NCBI GenBank assembly: GCA_963844805.1
Contig: CAWJPU010000001.1
Location: forward strand, 248,001-312,000
DNA length: 64,000 bases
From: JACCZR01 sp963844805
GTDB lineage: Bacteria > Actinomycetota > Thermoleophilia > Solirubrobacterales > Thermoleophilaceae
Direction of reading: 5' to 3'
Shown piece by piece: positions 24,680 through 33,406 of the stretch (positions within the stretch are counted from its first letter, which is position 1; every line of letters begins with the position of its first letter). A program made the translations under genes and the position numbers. The notes under the pieces were generated by a model. The model had not been told where the DNA came from and did no database searches. It saw nothing but the letters and a program-made list of their open reading frames with translations.

Positions 24680-25742
24680 GGGCGCATCCTATGGAGATCG
24701 GGGTCAGGGAGCACTGCGGGTCGCCGCGCTGTTCGTGGCGCACGAGCACCATTCCCCACATTCGGGCTATCCACGCTTCCTGGATCGGCTCGGCGACCAG
24801 GTCGACCTTCGGCGCCCGCGTCCGTGGCGGCTGCCGCCGCCGCTGCTGGAGCGCGGGTCGCGCCGGATCGTCTACGAGTGGTTCGGCCCGCGGCAGCTGC
24901 AGACCGACCTGACCGCCGCGCGACGGCTGGTCACCGCGCGCGACGAGATCGTCCACCTGCTCTACGGCGAGACCGATCACTTCTACGCCGGCCGCATGCG
25001 CGTCCGGGCGGCCCGGCGAGGCAACCGGCTGGTGGCCACGTTCCACCAGCCGCCCGCGGTGATCGACGAGCTGTGGCCCGCTCCGCCCCTGTTCGAGCAG
25101 CTGGACCAGGCGATCGCGCTCGGTCCCCGCGCCGCAGCTCACCTGCGCTCGCTGCTCGGGACGGACCGCGTGTCCGAGGCCCTTCACGGCGTGAACACCG
25201 CCGTGTGGCGTCCCGACCCGGCCGCGCTCGCCGCCGAGCCGACGGTCTGCTTCGTCGGGTCGTGGTTCCGCGACTTCGCCGTGCTCCGCGACGTCGTGCG
25301 CCTGGTGGGCGAGGCCGAGCCGCGGGTGCGCTTCGAGCTGGTGACCACCCCCGAGCGCGCCGCGGAACTGGGCTCGCTCCCGCGCGTGCGCGCGCGGGCC
25401 AGGATCCCCGAAGCCGAGCTGCGGTCCGTCTACCAGCGCTCCTGGGTGCACGTGCTGCCGCTCGAGGACTCGGTCGCCAACAACGCGCTGATGGAGGGCC
25501 TGGGGTGCGGCGTGCCGACAGTCGTCAGCGACGCCGGCGACATGAGCGCCTACACCGGTCCGGACGCCGCGGCGCTGGTGGCGCCCGGCGATGCGGCCGC
25601 CACGGCCGGGGCCGTGCTGGAGCTGGTCGGCGACCCGGCCGAGCGCGAGCGGCTGAGCCGGCTCGCCCGCGCGCGGGCGCGGGAGCTCGACCTGGACGCC
25701 GTCGCCCGCCGCCACGTCGAGATCTACCGCGCGCGAACCTAA
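24678..25742 (+). CDS. Glycosyltransferase family 4-like protein
   Basis: A 354-residue GT-B fold glycosyltransferase. The N-terminal Rossmann half includes LRVAALFVAHEHHSPHSGYP and the C-terminal half has the nucleotide-sugar site: VCFVGSWFRDF, then HVLPLEDSVANNALMEGLGC and GVPTVVSDAGDM, the GT4 E-x7-E-type region. It transfers a sugar from an NDP or polyprenyl donor to an unknown acceptor. The ATG at 24678 overlaps the start of the divergent small gene. A start farther in, for instance at GTG 24736 or CTG 24714 preceded by GGGAG, is possible. Confidence 0.8.
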   Translation: MGASYGDRGQGALRVAALFVAHEHHSPHSGYPRFLDRLGDQVDLRRPRPWRLPPPLLERGSRRIVYEWFGPRQLQTDLTAARRLVTARDEIVHLLYGETDHFYAGRMRVRAARRGNRLVATFHQPPAVIDELWPAPPLFEQLDQAIALGPRAAAHLRSLLGTDRVSEALHGVNTAVWRPDPAALAAEPTVCFVGSWFRDFAVLRDVVRLVGEAEPRVRFELVTTPERAAELGSLPRVRARARIPEAELRSVYQRSWVHVLPLEDSVANNALMEGLGCGVPTVVSDAGDMSAYTGPDAAALVAPGDAAATAGAVLELVGDPAERERLSRLARARARELDLDAVARRHVEIYRART

Positions 25743-25755
25743 GCTCTCTCATAGA

Positions 25756-25839
25756 GCGGGCGTGCTGGAATTGGCAGACAGGCCGGGTTTAGGTCCCGGT
25801 GCTCGACAGAGCGTGTGGGTTCGAGTCCCTCCGCCCGCA
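25756..25839 (+). tRNA. tRNA-Leu (TAG)
   Basis: 84 nt. The acceptor GCGGGCG pairs with CGCCCGC, discriminator A. The anticodon stem CCGGG/CCCGG encloses TTTAGGT (anticodon TAG). The variable arm is long and the T arm reads GGTTCGAGTCC. Confidence 0.95.
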
Positions 25840-25886
25840 CTGGAGGGTCGGCACCTAGAGTCGGCACCTAGACTCTCCGGCGCCCA

Positions 25887-25960
25887 GGGGCAGTGGCCAA
25901 ATTGGATAAGGCGCCGGTCTCCAAAACCGGTGATTCCAGGTTCGAGTCCTGGCTGCCCCG
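25887..25960 (+). tRNA. tRNA-Trp (CCA)
   Basis: 74 nt. The acceptor GGGGCAG pairs with CTGCCCC, discriminator G. The anticodon stem CCGGT/ACCGG encloses CTCCAAA (anticodon CCA). The T arm reads GGTTCGAGTCC. Confidence 0.93.
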
Positions 25961-26021
25961 CTGACCGCCCGGCTCGCCGAACCGCTGCACCGTGCCGCCC
26001 GGAGGCGTACACTGCCGCGCG

Positions 26022-26516
26022 ATGGCGGAGACCAGGCTCGAGCATCCCAACCGGGACAAGGCTGAGTCGAAGGCCACGCGGGCGGCGGTCGTGCTGCTGC
26101 TGGTGACCTGCGCGGCGCTCGTCGCCATCATCACCCTGGGCGGCTTCGCGGAGCTCCAGGGCATGATCCCGCTGGCGGCCTTCTACGTGATCGTCTTCCT
26201 CGTGATCGCGTTCTTCGTGATGCGCTGGAACCGCGGCGTGCTGCCCGTGGCCGCCGCTCTGGCGATCCTGCTGGCGGTGTTCGCCGCCGTGGCCGCGCCG
26301 GCGTGGTTCGCCCGCGACAAGACGGGATTCGACAACCCTGCCCTCGAGCCCGGCATCCTCGGTCTGTTGACCGTGATCCTCATCCCGGTGTCTGTGCTGT
26401 TGATCGCCTTCGCCCTGCGCGGGTTCCAGCAAGCCTGGAACGTCGAGGTCGAGGTGACCGACGACGACGGCTACGGCGACTACGGCTCCTACGAGGGCAG
26501 CCCGCAGACCGCCTAG
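26022..26516 (+). CDS. Four-helix membrane protein, unknown function
   Basis: A 164-residue integral membrane protein. After a 20-residue basic N-terminus there are four hydrophobic segments: AAVVLLLVTCAALVAIITLG, MIPLAAFYVIVFLVIAFFVM, VLPVAAALAILLAVFAAVAA and ILGLLTVILIPVSVLLIAFA. The cytoplasmic C-terminus is acidic and Tyr/Gly-rich (TDDDGYGDYGSYEG). It lies between tRNA-Trp and tRNA-Leu. No family was recognised. Confidence 0.75.
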   Translation: MAETRLEHPNRDKAESKATRAAVVLLLVTCAALVAIITLGGFAELQGMIPLAAFYVIVFLVIAFFVMRWNRGVLPVAAALAILLAVFAAVAAPAWFARDKTGFDNPALEPGILGLLTVILIPVSVLLIAFALRGFQQAWNVEVEVTDDDGYGDYGSYEGSPQTA

Positions 26517-26548
26517 CCACGGCGGCCGGATCTAGACTCGCTGCGCTC

Positions 26549-26631
26549 GCCCGGGTGGCGGAACGGCAGACGCTGTCGACTCAAAATCGACTGCCCGAGA
26601 GGGCGTGTGGGTTCGAATCCCACCCCGGGCA
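26549..26631 (+). tRNA. tRNA-Leu (CAA)
   Basis: 83 nt. The acceptor GCCCGGG pairs with CCCGGGC, discriminator A. The anticodon stem GTCGA/TCGAC encloses CTCAAAA (anticodon CAA). The variable arm is long and the T arm reads GGTTCGAATCC. Confidence 0.95.
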
Positions 26632-26662
26632 TCGTTACGACTAGGCTGCCCGGCTCTTGGAG

Positions 26663-27889
26663 ATGCGATCGGAGATAGAGGCCCTCGTCGAGGACGGGGG
26701 CCGGCGGGCGGGCAGCGACGCGGAGCGGCGCGCCGCAGCGCACGTCGAGGAGCGGCTCGCCGGCATGGGCCGCGAGGTCGAGGTCGAGTCGATCGAGATC
26801 TACCCCCGCTGGGCGGCGGTGCACCTGATCCACGCCTTCCTGGCGGTGATCGGCAGCCTCGTCTCGGTGGCTTTGCCCGCGGTCGGCTTCGGGCTGGTCC
26901 TGCTCGCCACCCTGTCGGCCTTCGGCGACGCCACCGGCCTGTTCCGGCCGCTGCGGCGGCTGACCGGCCGGCGGGCCTCGCAGAACATCTTCTCGACCGA
27001 GGGCGAGGACCGCGACGGGCGGATCGTGCTCGTGGCCCACCTGGACAGCTCGCGCGGAGGGTTCGTCTTCTCCCGGGGCCTCCAGGAGCGCCTGGCCGTG
27101 GTCGGGGACCGGCTCAAGCGGCCGATCGGGCCCTTCGTCCCGTTCATGGCCGCGCTGCTCCTGCTGCTGCTCTGCTGCTTCATTCGCCTGCTCGGCCAGC
27201 AGGGCACCGCGCTCACCGCAGTGCAGCTGCTGCCCACGATCGCGCTGATCGTGGCGATCGTCGCCCTTCTTGACGCCGGCGCCTCGGACCCGGTTCCGGG
27301 CGCCAACGACAACGCCTCCGGCGTGGCCACCGTGCTCAGGCTCGCCGAGCGCTTCGGGGGCCAGCTCGAGCACTTCGCGGTGTGGGTGCTCGTGACCGGC
27401 GGCCAGGAGTCCTTCGGGCTCGGGATGAAGTCCTTCCTCAAGCGCCACAAGTCCGATCTCGACAAGCAGCGGACCGTGTTCGTCAACGTCGACGAGGTGG
27501 GCGCCGGCACGATCCGCTACGGCGCGAGGGAGGGACTGCTGCTGCCCGGCAAGTCCCACCCACAGCTGTTCCAGATCGCCGAGCAGATCGCCGAGGACGA
27601 CGGCGAGGAGGGCACCTTCAGCGCCCGGCCTCAGGCGATGCGCACCGCCACCGACGCCTCCGTCGCGCGCAGCGCCGGCTTCCCTGCGATCACCGTGGCC
27701 TGCCGCAACACCGTCGGGTACGTCCCCCATCACCACCAGCGCTCCGACGTGCTCGACAACATCGACGACGACGCGCTCGAGCGCGCCGAGGGCTTCACCG
27801 CCGAGCTGATCCAGCGCCTGGACGCCGAGATCGGCCCCGACCTGCCGCGCAAGCAGACGCTGCTGGCCGAGGACGACGCCGACGCCTGA
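26663..27889 (+). CDS. Membrane-embedded M28-type metallopeptidase
   Basis: A 408-residue protein with M28 (aminopeptidase Y-like) di-zinc features. The ligands are the His/Asp in VAHLDSSRGG, Asp in GANDNASG, Glu in GGQESFGLG, Asp-Glu in VDEVGAG and the final His in VPHHHQRSD. Two hydrophobic regions (about residues 55-95 and 155-200) interrupt the catalytic core, so it is an integral membrane protease with a soluble catalytic domain. A TTG at 26657 is an alternative start. It is followed by a glyoxalase-like gene 7 nt downstream, so they are likely co-transcribed. Confidence 0.85.
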   Translation: MRSEIEALVEDGGRRAGSDAERRAAAHVEERLAGMGREVEVESIEIYPRWAAVHLIHAFLAVIGSLVSVALPAVGFGLVLLATLSAFGDATGLFRPLRRLTGRRASQNIFSTEGEDRDGRIVLVAHLDSSRGGFVFSRGLQERLAVVGDRLKRPIGPFVPFMAALLLLLLCCFIRLLGQQGTALTAVQLLPTIALIVAIVALLDAGASDPVPGANDNASGVATVLRLAERFGGQLEHFAVWVLVTGGQESFGLGMKSFLKRHKSDLDKQRTVFVNVDEVGAGTIRYGAREGLLLPGKSHPQLFQIAEQIAEDDGEEGTFSARPQAMRTATDASVARSAGFPAITVACRNTVGYVPHHHQRSDVLDNIDDDALERAEGFTAELIQRLDAEIGPDLPRKQTLLAEDDADA

Positions 27890-27896
27890 CCGCGCG

Positions 27897-28248
27897 GTGC
27901 TCCAGCACGTCGCGCTCGAGCTCGACCCCGCCGACCGCGAGGCCGCCGAGCGGTTCTGGGCCATCCTCGGCTTCGAGCCGGTGGACCCTCCTCCCTCGCT
28001 GCGCGAGCGCAGCTCGTGGCTGCAACGCGGCGCGACCCAGATCCACCTGCTGTTCGCGGACGCGCCCGTGGCCCCGCCGCAGGGCCACGCCGCCGTCGTC
28101 GCCGAGGACTACGAGGAGACGCTGGCCGAGCTGCGCGCGGCCGGATACGAGCCCGACCCCCGCGACCGCCACTGGGGAGCGCCGCGCGCCTTCGTGCAGG
28201 CGCCCGGCGGCCACCGGGTGGAGGTGATGGCCGCCCCTCCCGGCCTAG
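27897..28248 (+). CDS. Glyoxalase/VOC-fold protein (probable frameshift at end)
   Basis: An approximately 117-residue VOC-superfamily protein: LQHVALELDPADREAAERFW opens the first beta-alpha-beta module, with QIHLLFADAP, ELRAAGYEPD and FVQAPGGHRVEVMAA in the second. The metal-site His/Glu positions are partly present. In the raw frame no stop occurs before the convergent next gene. Removing one C from the run CCCC at 28234-28237 gives VEVMAALPA and a stop at 28246, overlapping that gene's stop by 3 nt. Start GTG 27897. Substrate unknown. Confidence 0.65.
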
Positions 28249-29129
28249 CCGATGCCGGCGTTCTCCACCGGCTCGTCGCCGGAGTAGTCGTAGAAGCCCA
28301 TGCCGGACTTCCTGCCGTACCAGCCGGCCGCGAGCATCTTCCGCAGCGTGGGCGGCTGGGCGAAGCGCCGCTCGGCGAACTCCTGGTACATCACCCCGCA
28401 GATCGCGCCCATGGTGTCCAGGCCGACGAAATCGGCGAGCGTGAGCGGGCCCATCGGGTGCCCGGCACCGGCCTTCATCGCCTCGTCGATCTCCGAGACC
28501 GAGCCCACGCCCTCCTCGAAGGCGCGAATGGCGTCCAGCATGTAGGGCACCAGCAGGCGGTTGACGATGAACCCGGCCTTGTCCTTGGTGGGGATGCCGA
28601 GCTTGCCGTTGGCCTTGGCGAACTCGACGCCGGCCTCGAACGTCTCGTCCGAGGTGGTGACCGCGCGCACCACCTCGACCAGCTTCATCACCTGCGCCGG
28701 GTTGAAGTAGTGGAGGCCGAGGAACCTGTCGGGCCGCGAGGTGGCGGCGGCCTGGTCGATCACCGGCAGCGAGGAGGTGTTGGTCGCGAACCGCGCCTCG
28801 GGCTTGACGATGCCGTCGACCTCACGCCACATCTCGAGCTTGAGGGACAGGTCCTCGGTGATGGCCTCGATCACCAGGTCGCAGTCGGCCAGGTCGGAGT
28901 AGTCGGTCGTGAGCTGGATCCGCTCCTTGACGGCGTCGGCGTCCGACTGCTCGGCGCGGCCCTTCTCGACCGCGCGGGCGAGCTGCTTCTCGATCCGGCC
29001 GAAACCCTTCTGCAGCTTCTCGTCGTCGACCTCGCGCACGACGACCTCGTAGCCGGACTGCGCCGCCACCTGGGCGATCCCGTGGCCCATCAGCCCGGCG
29101 CCGAGCACACCCACCTTCTTGATCTCCAC
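28245..29129 (-). CDS. 3-hydroxybutyryl-CoA / 3-hydroxyacyl-CoA dehydrogenase
   Basis: A 294-residue NAD(P)-dependent dehydrogenase of the FadB2/PaaH/Hbd group, converting 3-hydroxyacyl-CoA to 3-ketoacyl-CoA. The Rossmann motif is VGVLGAGLMGHGIAQVAAQSG (here split by one Leu-Met). The catalytic His lies in LGLHYFNPAQVMKLVEVV, with the E in VIEAITED and Asn in GFIVNRLLVPY. It ends with the typical GYGRKSGMGFYDYSG-like segment (WYGRKSGMGFYDYS). GGAGG 8 nt before GTG 29129 decides this start over the ATG at 29144. It is divergent from an enoyl-CoA hydratase, so the pair covers consecutive steps of beta-oxidation or aromatic-acid degradation. Confidence 0.93.
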   Translation of the reverse strand: MEIKKVGVLGAGLMGHGIAQVAAQSGYEVVVREVDDEKLQKGFGRIEKQLARAVEKGRAEQSDADAVKERIQLTTDYSDLADCDLVIEAITEDLSLKLEMWREVDGIVKPEARFATNTSSLPVIDQAAATSRPDRFLGLHYFNPAQVMKLVEVVRAVTTSDETFEAGVEFAKANGKLGIPTKDKAGFIVNRLLVPYMLDAIRAFEEGVGSVSEIDEAMKAGAGHPMGPLTLADFVGLDTMGAICGVMYQEFAERRFAQPPTLRKMLAAGWYGRKSGMGFYDYSGDEPVENAGIG

Positions 29130-29216
29130 TAGCTTTGCCTCCATTCTGGGGCGCGCAGCCGGCCGAGCCGGCTGCTTGCCCGCAACCTGGTCGTCGAGCG
29201 CGGGGAGCCTATCCAC

Positions 29217-29996
29217 ATGCCCGTAGTCGGAACCGAGGACCGCGGAGCGGTCCGCCACGTAATCCTCCAGCGCTCCGAGAAGCGCAACGCCATGAACGGC
29301 GAGCTGGTCCTGGAGCTGGGCTCGGCCCTCGAGGCAGCCGCGGCCGACGAGGCGGTCCGCTGCGTCGTCGTGCGCGGCGAGGGGGCGATGTTCTCGTCGG
29401 GGATGGACCTCGGGGACCTCAAGACCCTGAGCGACGACCCCGAGAAGCTGCGCAGCTTCCGCCGGCCGATCCTCAACTACTGGAACCTGCTGGAGGAGAT
29501 GCCCAAGCCCACGATCTGCCAGATCCACGGAGCGGCCCTGGGCGGCGCCTTCGAGCTGGCGCTCGCGGCCGACTTCCGCGTGATGGCCGAGGACGCCCTG
29601 GCCGGGATCATGGAGGTGAAGGTGGGCCTGCTGCCCGACGTCGGCGGCTGCTCGAGGCTGCCGGCGGTGGTCGGCCTGGGCCGGGCCAAGGAGCTGATCA
29701 TGACCGGCAAGGTCATCGACGGCCACGAGGCGCACCGGATCGGCTTCGCCAACCGGATCGCCCCGGCCGGCGAGCTGGAGGCCACCACCGAGGCGTTCGC
29801 CAACGAGCTGCTGTCGGCCGCGCCCCGGGCCGTCGGGCTGGCCAAGCGCGTGATGGACTCGGCCGCCAAGCCGGCCCTCGCCGCGACGCTGGAGCAGGAG
29901 GTGGCGGCGCAGGAGCTGCTGGCCGCCAGCGAGGACTTCGCCGAGGGCACGCGGGCCTTCCTCGAGAAGCGCCAGCCGGAGTTCGCCGGGCGCTGA
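29217..29996 (+). CDS. Enoyl-CoA hydratase/isomerase family protein
   Basis: A 259-residue crotonase-fold protein. The oxyanion-hole strands are in MFSSGMDLGDL and HGAALGGAFELALAADFRVM. The segment MEVKVGLLPDVGGCSRLP contains one family Glu position (EVKVGLLPD), while the second catalytic position is occupied by DVGG as in several dehydratase/isomerase subgroups. It catalyses hydration or isomerisation of an enoyl-CoA; exact specificity is unknown. It is followed 4 nt later by the hydrolase-cyclase gene, so the two are co-transcribed. Confidence 0.9.
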   Translation: MPVVGTEDRGAVRHVILQRSEKRNAMNGELVLELGSALEAAAADEAVRCVVVRGEGAMFSSGMDLGDLKTLSDDPEKLRSFRRPILNYWNLLEEMPKPTICQIHGAALGGAFELALAADFRVMAEDALAGIMEVKVGLLPDVGGCSRLPAVVGLGRAKELIMTGKVIDGHEAHRIGFANRIAPAGELEATTEAFANELLSAAPRAVGLAKRVMDSAAKPALAATLEQEVAAQELLAASEDFAEGTRAFLEKRQPEFAGR

Positions 29997-30000
29997 GACA

Positions 30001-31341
30001 GTGGCGGCGGCCGCGCAACCGCCCGAGACGCGATACGCCAAGAGCGGCGATGCCCACATCGCCTACCAGGTCATCGGCGAGGGTGACCGCGATGTCGTGG
30101 TCATCCCCGGGTTCGCCAGCCACCTGGAGGTGTTCTGGGAGGGTGCAGCCTGGCGCGCGGCGTTCCAGCGCCTCGCCTCCATAGGCCGGCTGGTGGTCTT
30201 CGACCGCCGCGGCACGGGGATGTCGGACCCCGTCACCGAGCCGCCCACGCTCGAGCAGCGCATGGACGACGTGCGCGCGGTGATGGACGCCGCCGGCTCC
30301 GAGCGCGCCGCCCTGATCGGGTTGTCCGAGGGCGTTCCGATGAGCATCCTGTTCGCGGCGACCTACCCCGAGCGCTGCGAGGCGCTCGTCCTCTACGGCG
30401 GGATGGCCCGCGCCACCCCGGCGCCTGGCTACCCGTACGGCTCGACCGAGCAGGCCCTGGCCGAGTCTGGCCAGGAGCTGCTGCTTCCGCACTGGGGCGA
30501 GGGAGCGACCATCGAGGTCAGCGCGCCGAGCAGGGCCGACGACCCGGAGATCCGGGCGTTCACCGCGCGGCTGGAGCGGATGAGCATCAGCCCGGGCATG
30601 CTCGCGCGGGTCGCGCAGATGTTCGTGGAGACGGACGTCCGCGACGTGGTTCCCAGCGTGCACGTCCCGGCGCTGGTGGTCCACCGCCGCCACGACCGCC
30701 TGGTCAACGTGCGCCACAGCCGCTGGCTCGCCGAGCACCTGCCGAACGCGCGGCTGGTGGAGATACCGGGGGACGACCACATCCCCTGGTACCAGGACCC
30801 CGAGCTGACGCTGGGCGAGATCGAGGAGTTCCTCACCGGGACGCGCGCCGAGCCCGAGCCCGACCGCATGCTCGCCACGGTGCTGTTCACCGACATCGTG
30901 GACTCGACCCGGACCGCCGCCGAGATCGGGGACAGGCGGTGGCACGAGCTGCTGGACCGTCACGACGACACCGTCCGGAAGGCCATCGACCGGTTCGGCG
31001 GCCGTGCCGTGAAGTCGACCGGCGACGGCTTCCTCGCCACCTTCGACGGGCCGGCTCGCGCGATCCGCTGTGCTCGGGCGATCGTGGCCCCCTCGGAGGG
31101 GCAGGGGGTGCGCGTGCGCGCGGGCCTCCATACGGGCGAGGTCGAGGTCATGGGCGACGACATCGGCGGCATCGGCGTGCACATCGCCGCCCGCGTCAGC
31201 GCGCTGGCGGGGCCCGGCGAGGTGCTCGTCTCACGAACCGTGAAGGACCTGGTCGCGGGGTCGGGGCTCGAGTTCTCCGAGCGGGGAGCCCACCGGCTCA
31301 GGGGCGTCCCGGACGAATGGGAGCTGTACGAGGCGGTCTAG
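30001..31341 (+). CDS. Alpha/beta-hydrolase fused to class III adenylate cyclase
   Basis: A 446-residue fusion. Residues about 10-280 are an alpha/beta hydrolase with oxyanion VVVIPGFASH, nucleophile elbow LIGLSEGVP (Ser), acid in HRRHDRLV and final His in GDDHIPWY. Residues about 290-446 are a class III nucleotide cyclase: VLFTDIVDST holds the first metal Asp, KSTGDGFLATFD the second. The transition-state Asn region reads GVHIAARV, with His where canonical cyclases have Asn. The architecture matches mycobacterial Rv1900c-type proteins. It may make cAMP in response to a small ester or lipid sensed by the hydrolase domain (inference). Start GTG 30001. Confidence 0.9.
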   Translation: MAAAAQPPETRYAKSGDAHIAYQVIGEGDRDVVVIPGFASHLEVFWEGAAWRAAFQRLASIGRLVVFDRRGTGMSDPVTEPPTLEQRMDDVRAVMDAAGSERAALIGLSEGVPMSILFAATYPERCEALVLYGGMARATPAPGYPYGSTEQALAESGQELLLPHWGEGATIEVSAPSRADDPEIRAFTARLERMSISPGMLARVAQMFVETDVRDVVPSVHVPALVVHRRHDRLVNVRHSRWLAEHLPNARLVEIPGDDHIPWYQDPELTLGEIEEFLTGTRAEPEPDRMLATVLFTDIVDSTRTAAEIGDRRWHELLDRHDDTVRKAIDRFGGRAVKSTGDGFLATFDGPARAIRCARAIVAPSEGQGVRVRAGLHTGEVEVMGDDIGGIGVHIAARVSALAGPGEVLVSRTVKDLVAGSGLEFSERGAHRLRGVPDEWELYEAV

Positions 31342-31694
31342 GCGCGCAGCAGGTAGAAGAGGCCGACGGCGGTCGACGACCCGGCGAGCCCCAGCACGAA
31401 GGTGCGCGCGGGCGCGCTCGGGCCCGACAGCGTGGCCGCGAAATCCACCGCGTCCGCCGCGACGCCCGCCAGCAGCCACGGCCTCAGCGCCTTGGCGTCC
31501 GCCGCCTTGGCCGCGATGCCGGCACCGATGACCAGGTCGCGGACTCCCAGCGCCCGGACGAGCACCTGGGCGCCGCGCCCGTCGGCCTCGCCCCCGATCC
31601 AGCCGTAGGCGGCGCTGTCGGGCTTGGCCAGCAGCGCCGCGCCCACGCCGACTCGTCCGAGGCCCGCCTGCCGGATCGCCTTCGTCAGCTCCAT
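31338..31694 (-). CDS. Small four-helix membrane protein
   Basis: A 118-residue hydrophobic protein, Ala/Gly-rich, with segments such as GLGRVGVGAALLAKPDSAAY, ALGVRDLVIGAGIAAKAAD and FVLGLAGSSTAVGLFYLLRA. The pattern (R-x-x-G-x-R-D-x-x-x-G) recalls the DUF4267-type small membrane proteins of actinobacteria. Convergent with the cyclase gene, overlapping its stop by 4 nt. Function unknown. Confidence 0.65.
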   Translation of the reverse strand: MELTKAIRQAGLGRVGVGAALLAKPDSAAYGWIGGEADGRGAQVLVRALGVRDLVIGAGIAAKAADAKALRPWLLAGVAADAVDFAATLSGPSAPARTFVLGLAGSSTAVGLFYLLRA

Positions 31695-31730
31695 GCGTGC
31701 GCGACCCTCACCCGGGCGCAGCGTCGTCCT

Positions 31731-32627
31731 CTAGCGGTGCCAGTCCACCGGCCCCGCGGTGAGCACGTGGCTGCCCAGCGGCCGGCCCAGCACCCGCTGC
31801 GCCTCGCGGGCGCACTCCACCAGCCGCTCGAGGTCGATCCCGGTCGGGTGCCCCATCTCGTGCAGCATCGAGACCAGGTCCTCGGTCGCGATGTTGCCGG
31901 TGGCCCCGCGCGGGACCGGACAGCCGCCCAGCTCGCCGAAGGAGCTCTCGAACGAGCGCACGCCCGCCTCCAGCGCGGCCAGCACGTTGGCCAGGCCCTG
32001 GCCGCGGGTGTTGTGGAAGTGGGCGGTCAGCTCGGCGTCGAGGTCGGCGTGCTCGAAGAAGCGCCGCACCTGGGCGGGGTTGGCCATCCCGGTGGTGTCG
32101 CCGAAGCCCACCTCCGCGCAGCCGGCCTCGATCAGCCGCCGCGCGATGCCGTACACCCGCTCGGGCGGCACGTCGCCCTCGTAGGGGCAGCCGAAGGAGA
32201 CCGAGATCACGCCCTCGCAGCGCAACCCCTCCTGACGGGCGCGAGCGACCGTGCTCTCGATGCCCGACAGCGACTCCTCCACCGAGCGGTTGACGTTCTT
32301 GCGGTTGTGGGTCTCGCTGGCCGAGAGGAAGAAGTTGACCTCCGAGAAGCGGTCCCGCTGGGCCAGCGCGTGCTCGAGCCCCTTCTCGTTGGGAATCAGC
32401 ACCGACACGGCCACCTCGTCGGGGATGTCGGCCGCGGCCAGCACCTCGGCGCCGTCGGCCAGCTGGGGGATCACGTCGGCGCGGACGAAGCTCGTGACCT
32501 CCAGCCGCTTCAGCCCGGTGCGGGCCAGCATCTCCACCAGCCGCACCTTCTCCGGCGTGGGGATGACCTCGGGCTCGTTCTGGAAGCCGTCCCGGGGGCC
32601 GACCTCGCGAACCTTGACCTGATCCAT
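31731..32627 (-). CDS. Hydroxymethylglutaryl-CoA lyase
   Basis: A 298-residue TIM-barrel lyase cleaving HMG-CoA to acetoacetate and acetyl-CoA, the last step of leucine breakdown. Motifs: REVGPRDGFQNEPE at the N-terminus (metal Asp), SFGCPYEGDVP, the HFHNTRGQGLAN metal His pair and the GGCPVPRGATGNIATEDLV loop with the catalytic Cys. Leucine-degradation carboxylase genes lie 11 kb away. It starts within 3 nt of the preceding SDR stop (alternative GTG at 32633 overlaps it), so these two are an operon. Confidence 0.93.
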   Translation of the reverse strand: MDQVKVREVGPRDGFQNEPEVIPTPEKVRLVEMLARTGLKRLEVTSFVRADVIPQLADGAEVLAAADIPDEVAVSVLIPNEKGLEHALAQRDRFSEVNFFLSASETHNRKNVNRSVEESLSGIESTVARARQEGLRCEGVISVSFGCPYEGDVPPERVYGIARRLIEAGCAEVGFGDTTGMANPAQVRRFFEHADLDAELTAHFHNTRGQGLANVLAALEAGVRSFESSFGELGGCPVPRGATGNIATEDLVSMLHEMGHPTGIDLERLVECAREAQRVLGRPLGSHVLTAGPVDWHR

Positions 32628-32629
32628 GC

Positions 32630-33380
32630 TCACATCATGCCGAGGCCGCCGCTCACCCCGAGCGTCTCGCCGGTGACGAAGGAGGCGTCGTCGGAGGCGA
32701 GGAAGACGATCGCCGCGGCCACCTCGTCGGGCTCCCCCGGCCGGCCCATGGCCGTCGCGGCCACCATGCCGCGGGCAAAGCGCGCGCTGAGGTCGTCGCC
32801 CTCGCCCAGGCGCTCGAACATCGGCGTGCGGATCGGGCCCGGGCGCCACCGCGTTGCAGGTGACCCCGTAGCGCGACGACTCGCGCGCGATGGTCTTGGT
32901 GAAGCCGATCACCCCGGCCTTGGCCGCCGAGTAGGCGCTCGCCACCTGCGAGCCCACCCGGCCCGCCTCCGAGGCGACGTTCACGATCCGGCCGTAGCCG
33001 CGCTCCTGCATGCCGCCCACCAGCGCGTGGGTGACCAGCATCACGCCGCGCAAGTCGATCTCCAGCACCGGGTCCCACTGGTCGGGGGTGGTGTTGGCGA
33101 AGAAGCCCCCCTCCCCCTCGATGCCGGCGTTGTTGACCAGCACCGCGACCGGGCCCAGCTCGGCCTCGGCAGCCGCGACCGCCGCGCTCACCGACTCGGC
33201 GCTGCGCACGTCGAGCTCCAGCGGCAGCCCGTCGATCTCGCCGGCCACGCCGGCGGCCGCGTCGCGGCTCACGTCGGTCACCGCCACGCGTGCGCCCTCC
33301 GCCGCCAGCCGGCGGCAGGTGGCCGACCCGATCCCGCCCGAGCCACCGGTGACGAGCGCGGTCTTGCCCTCGAGCCTCAC
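32630..33380 (-). CDS. Short-chain dehydrogenase/reductase (one frameshift)
   Basis: An approximately 250-residue SDR. The cofactor motif TGGSGGIG, the NNAG motif and the active-site Y-x-x-x-K (AYSAAKAGVIGF) are all present, and the C-terminal half reads GRPGEPDEVAAAIVFLASDD. It resembles the FabG/BadH group acting on 3-hydroxyacyl-CoA-type substrates. An extra G at 32835-32837 breaks NAVAPGP/IRTPMFERLGEG; without it the protein is complete. Start GTG 33380. It is upstream of HMG-CoA lyase in the same operon and divergent from the F420 cluster (26 nt between starts). Confidence 0.85.
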
Positions 33381-33406
33381 CGGCCGGACCCTATCCTGGC
33401 CACTCC

